A stretch of 64,000 bases of DNA. Origin: Trichomonas tenax (lineage: Eukaryota > Parabasalia > Trichomonadida > Trichomonadidae). Shown one piece after another: positions 59,794 through 64,000 of the stretch; the stretch's first letter is position 1; every line of letters begins with the position of its first letter. Under the pieces are notes generated by a model that saw only the letters and a list, made by a program, of their open reading frames with translations, made no database searches and was not told the DNA's origin. The DNA lies in assembly GCA_023091735.1 (NCBI GenBank), contig JALKBU010000024.1, forward strand, positions 62,001-126,000, given 5' to 3'. The position numbers and the translations under genes are program-made.

Positions 59794-61461
59794 ATGCAAA
59801 CTCTCCGATTTGACTCCCAGATTGTTGGAATTTCTCCATGCAAGGACAACTTTGTCATTTGCACAGAAAGCGACGGAATTTTTGTTGCTTCTTCGCAAAC
59901 TGCTGAAATTAAGCTCCAATTTTCACTTCCTTCGCAATTGGTCCCAACAGGACCTCCAGTTTTTGCCACTGACGGAGAATACATATGGATGCAGACAGGA
60001 AAATCCGTTCAATACATCAAAACTACACAAAATGCAGAATTCAAACAGATTGATTTTGAAAAACAAATTAACAACATAATTCCTCATTCAGATCGCATTT
60101 CTATCATCACTGTACTCGAAAATAGAGAAATTCGTGTCGTTCGTCCAAATGAAGAACAAAAATTAACATCATTTGGTCCAATTAACGAAAAAGAATCGAT
60201 AATTTCACTCACTTTCTATCAAAAGAAGCTCTACATCGTCATTGATGCACCAAAACCATACATTCAGGTTCTTGATGCGCAAACATTCGCAAAATCTGGT
60301 GAAATTCTTTTACCAGTTCGCAATGCAACAATTGCTGTTGCTGTATCCAGCGATTTCGGTGTTATCATCATCTGGTCTGATGGTTATTGGACGCGTTACA
60401 CAGAAGAAGAAGCTGATGCAATTTCAGACGGAAAAGTGTTGGCTGCTCATCAATACAAGCTGATACAGTCACACCTCGCGTGCAGCTGCGACGATGCTGT
60501 TCATATCTTCGACTTAAAGTTCGATGCTGAATTGCAAAAGCTTGATGTTCCTTCTCAACACATTTGCTTATTCCCATCAAAAATTGTCATCGCTAATGGC
60601 CAAGTTATCAGTATCCGTGAGTGGCGCGGTGTCAAGCCAACAACATCACTTGCTTTAGTTGGCTCTGCTGCTAAGCCGAAGCCAAGAGAAGAATTAGTTC
60701 TTCAAATCCAATACGATGATAACATGAAGCATCCAACAACAGCTCCTGTCGGAAGCCAAACCGCTGTATTCCAGATCAAGTCATTAAGGCATGCTGTCGA
60801 GAGTATCATGGAAGATAAGTTTGTTTCTTCTGATGCTAGAAAGGCAGCTCTCGAACTTGCTGAAACCGAAGAAGAAGCAGATCTTCGCGAATTAGCTAAA
60901 TTCCAATTATCAACAACAATCCCTTATGAAGCTGTTGTCATGGCCATCAAGAATGGATCTTTCGAGACTGCTGCTATGATGTTAAAGAAAGTTGCTCCAC
61001 TTGATTCAGATCAAGTTGTCACATTAATAAGAATGTTGATGAAGACACTGAAAAAGAACGAAGTTGTCCTCACACACCTCATCACACAACCACATAATGA
61101 TAATGTTCTTAAGGGCGCTATCACATCCCTTACAGCAAAGGAAGCTGATCAGATATTGAAGTTCTTAGCCAATATTATTAAATCAAGGAGACAATGGAAG
61201 GACTTTGAAGCCTCTTTAACAGCTTTAGATGCTGCAACAAGGTGGACACGTTATATTATTGCTGCGCATATGACTGGATTAGCTCTCGAAAACTATACTG
61301 AAGGTTTAAAGATGGTCCAAACAGAACTTAGAAATGAACAAGAAAGAATTGATAGCGCAGGAAGCTGCTGGGCTATTCTCAAGAATATTACTGGTGAAAG
61401 AAAGTCAGATGCACCACCTTCGTTTATGTATATTGTTGAAAAGCTTCAGATCCCAGAGTAA
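59794..61461 (+). CDS. Propeller plus helical C-terminus, possible t-UTP/NOL11-like SSU-processome protein
   Basis: A 555-aa protein. Residues ~1-290 are strand-rich with blade-like repeats (VGISPCKDNFVICTESDGIFVA; VRNATIAVAVSSDFGVIIIWSDGYW). The C-terminal ~200 residues are helical: DQVVTLIRMLMKTLKKNEVVLTHL, ADQILKFLANIIK, ATRWTRYIIAAHMTGLALENY. This is an Utp12/NOL11-like order, in which two helical segments frame a W/H-rich pair. Such proteins belong to the t-UTP complex for pre-18S rRNA transcription and processing. The family call rests on architecture and a few residues, so it is tentative. The start is the ATG at 59794; there is no TCAYWW, but TTGACA palindromes lie upstream. Confidence 0.45.
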   Translation: MQTLRFDSQIVGISPCKDNFVICTESDGIFVASSQTAEIKLQFSLPSQLVPTGPPVFATDGEYIWMQTGKSVQYIKTTQNAEFKQIDFEKQINNIIPHSDRISIITVLENREIRVVRPNEEQKLTSFGPINEKESIISLTFYQKKLYIVIDAPKPYIQVLDAQTFAKSGEILLPVRNATIAVAVSSDFGVIIIWSDGYWTRYTEEEADAISDGKVLAAHQYKLIQSHLACSCDDAVHIFDLKFDAELQKLDVPSQHICLFPSKIVIANGQVISIREWRGVKPTTSLALVGSAAKPKPREELVLQIQYDDNMKHPTTAPVGSQTAVFQIKSLRHAVESIMEDKFVSSDARKAALELAETEEEADLRELAKFQLSTTIPYEAVVMAIKNGSFETAAMMLKKVAPLDSDQVVTLIRMLMKTLKKNEVVLTHLITQPHNDNVLKGAITSLTAKEADQILKFLANIIKSRRQWKDFEASLTALDAATRWTRYIIAAHMTGLALENYTEGLKMVQTELRNEQERIDSAGSCWAILKNITGERKSDAPPSFMYIVEKLQIPE

Positions 61462-62039
61462 TTATTTTAGAGTTATATTATAATTTTTTATATTTTTATA
61501 TATTTTTTATACATTTGAGTTTGATAAAGATAAAGTTTATTTCATAATCTCTCCTTATATTTTATCACGAAAATCACAATATTTTCAAAATTGAAAATCT
61601 TAAATACTTTTTAATCATCTATTAACATGGGAGTTAATGCAATTTAAATTTTAATGAAATTTATAATAGATATTTTCTGAAATTATAGAGATTTCAATAT
61701 TTTATTAAAATATTTAAAGATAAACCAAAATTAGATTAGGTAATATCATAAAAGTACTATGTGATGAGTTTCCTCAATACTTATTGATGATTTAAAAAAT
61801 ATTTTATTTATCAAAATATATTTCTTAAACAACTTAAATAGAAGTTGTAAATGGATTACAATTGAATAGATTTAAAGATTAATATAAGATAATAGAATGA
61901 GAATCAACTATGGAAAAGATTAGAATCGATTTTTGAAAATTTGCTAATAAAATGTATTGCCTAAAGATGTATTATATGAAAATAAAATAAAAGTGAGAAT
62001 TGAGAACCAAGAAATTTTTAAACGCCAATATAACGAAAA
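61462..62039. other. AT-rich intergenic region
   Basis: Spacer between two + strand genes. No TGACA word, initiator or repeat is recognised. Confidence 0.4.
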
Positions 62040-64000
62040 ATGCGCAGACAGGGAAAAGAGACGTCCTCCTACTGCGACATTTATTACGAAAAGGACCCGC
62101 AGGACTATCAGATCTCGAAGAGCGACTTAAATCAGATATTTTACAGTCGAAATGTCGATCAATTTAATATAAATATCGCGGGTGATGAATATAACTTCAT
62201 AAAAATGGCAACAGCGGAACAAGGAACTCAGTATGCATTCTCTTGTGCTACTGAAAAGCAAGAACAAGGATTCCTTCTCAAATCTTTATTCCAAGGAGAC
62301 AAAATTACAGTGAAAGTGCAGGATGCAACATTCCTAAAAGAAGCCGCGAGAGCTCTCAATCTCGATGAACTCGATTATATCGCTGACCAATACATTGGAC
62401 ACGGTTATATGGAGCAATCAATTGCTAGCTTCTTAATGAACGTTGTTAAATGGCTGCGTTCTGTTACTTGTCACATAAGTTACATCTTCAAAGTAATTCA
62501 GACACTCTGGGACTTACTTGGACCTGTTATTTTGATTGGATTTTACTTAAATTCGATTGTTTTACTGTCAACGATGATGCTATACTTGCTACAGAAGAAT
62601 GTTGTTATATTTATCTTTGTGCTTTTGCCTGTTGCACTTTACAGTTACTTCTTTGTGAATATTATTGTCATTTGCGTTGCGGAATTCTTCCAATTCAACG
62701 CGTTCAGTAATTCCCCGTGGATAACTGTGCAAATTTTGTTAATGAAATTCATCAAGAACACGAAATTTGGTACTTCTTACAAGAAAGAATTCATCGATTG
62801 CAAACTCGTGAAAGATTTGATTATGGGCATTCTCTGCATTGTATTCTTGCTCTCTCTTTGTTGCCTTACAGTTAATGCTGAAGTTACGAAATTAATTGAA
62901 ATTTACGTTTTAATCTTCTGTGTCATTTTACCACCAGTCAAATACTTCATTATCATATTGCTTTATGCATTGCACGGCTTTGCAAGCTGTTTCTCGTATT
63001 GCAGAATAAGATATCGCGAGTTAAATGATTTCACAAATGCGTTCCTGAATTCAATTTATTTCCGCGATCACCCATATCAAAACTTAGTTCCTGTTTTGTT
63101 TAACAGAAGCGGCGAAGAAGATCCAACAACAAAGAGACTTAACAATAACAGAAATAAGAAGTCTGATGCTAAACTAATGAAAATTAATAGAATCAATCCA
63201 TCTGATACAGAAGATAACGTCAATGACATGGATGAGGCTTTAGATTTCGAGGAAGTGTCTGACAACCTCACTAAGGATGAAAGAATGGCATCACAGCAAA
63301 TGGCCTGCAAGACTCTCAAAGATGCTGTCTTCAGTAGGAACACTTGCACTCTTTACGTCGTTTTGGCTTTATTATGTTATTTAATTTCAGAATATATGAA
63401 CTCTACATTCACTTATCAACAAGCACTGTGCATGGTTTTCGTTTTCATGCTTGTTTCATTCCCAATATGCATGTGGATGCCGATGCCATTCTTCTGGATC
63501 CATCGCCAGAGAGATCCTGTTATGACCGATCGCATGCTTCAAATCGAATACGAGAACTTGAAGTCAACGAAGGAATACAAGAAATACGGAAACGATATGG
63601 TTAATTGGAGCGACAAATATCTTTTAATCAGATGGATATCAATATTCACAACTGGTTTGTTTATTATTTTATTCATATTATTTGCTATCGTTGGCCTTGT
63701 TTTCGTTTTCAATCCATATTATCTCGAAGACGCTTACATCACAAACGAGCAGTATGCAAATTTCACAAGCACAGGCAATGAAACTATTAGTACAAACGAA
63801 ACAGTTCCTGCAAGCGACGACACAACAACGATGACAAATGAAACAACACCTTTAGAAGTATCTTCTGTTAGTGATCTCAAATACACCAGAAGCCCAATAT
63901 GCACAGCAAAGTCCAAAGGATTGACATACTTACAGCTCATGTCTCTCGCAAGTGCCGCATATATGAATGATGTTAACAGAACTTCACAAAGAAATTTTTT
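62040..64000 (+). CDS. Large multipass membrane protein (5' part, runs off right edge)
   Basis: The frame is open from the ATG at 62040 to the right edge (653 complete codons). A ~135-residue soluble N-terminus (MRRQGKETSSYCDIYYEKDP) is followed by two hydrophobic hairpins near residues 155-220, another pair near 260-315, a polar linker (residues ~350-430) and further TM helices near 435-485 and 535-560. An extracellular-like segment rich in N-x-T sites (STGNETISTNETVPAS; MTNETTP) follows. The last visible part, SPICTAKSKGLTYLQLMSLASAAYMND, resembles the start of a class 3 lipase-like domain, as in some trichomonad TM proteins, but only by impression. There is no initiator upstream. Confidence 0.7.
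   Translation, partial: MRRQGKETSSYCDIYYEKDPQDYQISKSDLNQIFYSRNVDQFNINIAGDEYNFIKMATAEQGTQYAFSCATEKQEQGFLLKSLFQGDKITVKVQDATFLKEAARALNLDELDYIADQYIGHGYMEQSIASFLMNVVKWLRSVTCHISYIFKVIQTLWDLLGPVILIGFYLNSIVLLSTMMLYLLQKNVVIFIFVLLPVALYSYFFVNIIVICVAEFFQFNAFSNSPWITVQILLMKFIKNTKFGTSYKKEFIDCKLVKDLIMGILCIVFLLSLCCLTVNAEVTKLIEIYVLIFCVILPPVKYFIIILLYALHGFASCFSYCRIRYRELNDFTNAFLNSIYFRDHPYQNLVPVLFNRSGEEDPTTKRLNNNRNKKSDAKLMKINRINPSDTEDNVNDMDEALDFEEVSDNLTKDERMASQQMACKTLKDAVFSRNTCTLYVVLALLCYLISEYMNSTFTYQQALCMVFVFMLVSFPICMWMPMPFFWIHRQRDPVMTDRMLQIEYENLKSTKEYKKYGNDMVNWSDKYLLIRWISIFTTGLFIILFILFAIVGLVFVFNPYYLEDAYITNEQYANFTSTGNETISTNETVPASDDTTTMTNETTPLEVSSVSDLKYTRSPICTAKSKGLTYLQLMSLASAAYMNDVNRTSQRNF

Noticed and set aside
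1..64000. CRISPR arrays, bacterial operons, riboswitches
   Set aside because: No regularly spaced direct repeats and no Shine-Dalgarno-like sites; the promoters and genes are eukaryotic.

Overview
The window looks like nuclear DNA of a parabasalid protist, most probably Trichomonas vaginalis or a close relative. It is very AT-rich. The coding genes are intronless as far as I can see. At least eleven genes have an initiator-like TCAYWW element with its A only 7-17 nt before the start codon, which is the trichomonad promoter signature. The gene content also fits: large TKL kinases with helical tails, a two-repeat Myb protein, a tetraspanin-like protein, WD-repeat proteins and a decayed Maverick/Polinton. 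The species is inferred, not proven.

Layout. 1-5.3 kb: the 5' part of a myristoylated G-protein-like gene with a degenerate P-loop, an ITPK1-type inositol phosphate kinase, a small TA-flanked inverted-repeat element (2.8-3.8 kb) and a Myb factor. 5.3-20 kb: a 661-aa probable beta-propeller protein, a decayed cyclic-nucleotide-binding gene, an importin-beta-like karyopherin, two trichomonad-type proteins of unknown function, a tandem repeat that carries promoter-like elements, and a tetraspanin-like protein. 20.1-25.0 kb: a gene-poor 4.8-kb block bounded by a 45-nt inverted repeat. It holds a GC-rich island that appears foldable and ends in T8, and a row of five different imperfect hairpins. 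This is the least explained part of the window. 25.4-32.5 kb: an EF-hand/WD40 protein, a TKL kinase and ribosomal protein eL38. 32.5-38 kb: a gene desert with two related foldback elements, one with arms about 98% identical. 38-48 kb: a bZIP-like protein, a CaMKK-like kinase with a myristoylation motif, an exportin-7-like karyopherin, an F5/8C-domain remnant, a WD40 protein without a visible start codon, and a second TKL kinase. 48.2-51.9 kb: a decayed, internally deleted Maverick with family-B DNA polymerase fragments. 52-64 kb: a type I surface glycoprotein, a WDR7-like propeller protein, a multipass membrane protein, a possible SSU-processome protein, and a large multipass membrane protein cut by the right edge.

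Functional links are loose, as expected for a eukaryotic locus. There is signalling (kinases, G-like protein, inositol phosphate kinase, cNMP-binding relic), nuclear transport (importin-beta, exportin-7), ribosome production (eL38, possible t-UTP protein) and cell surface (tetraspanin-like protein, glycoprotein, multipass proteins). Mobile or structured DNA sits in the gaps and sometimes abuts promoters.
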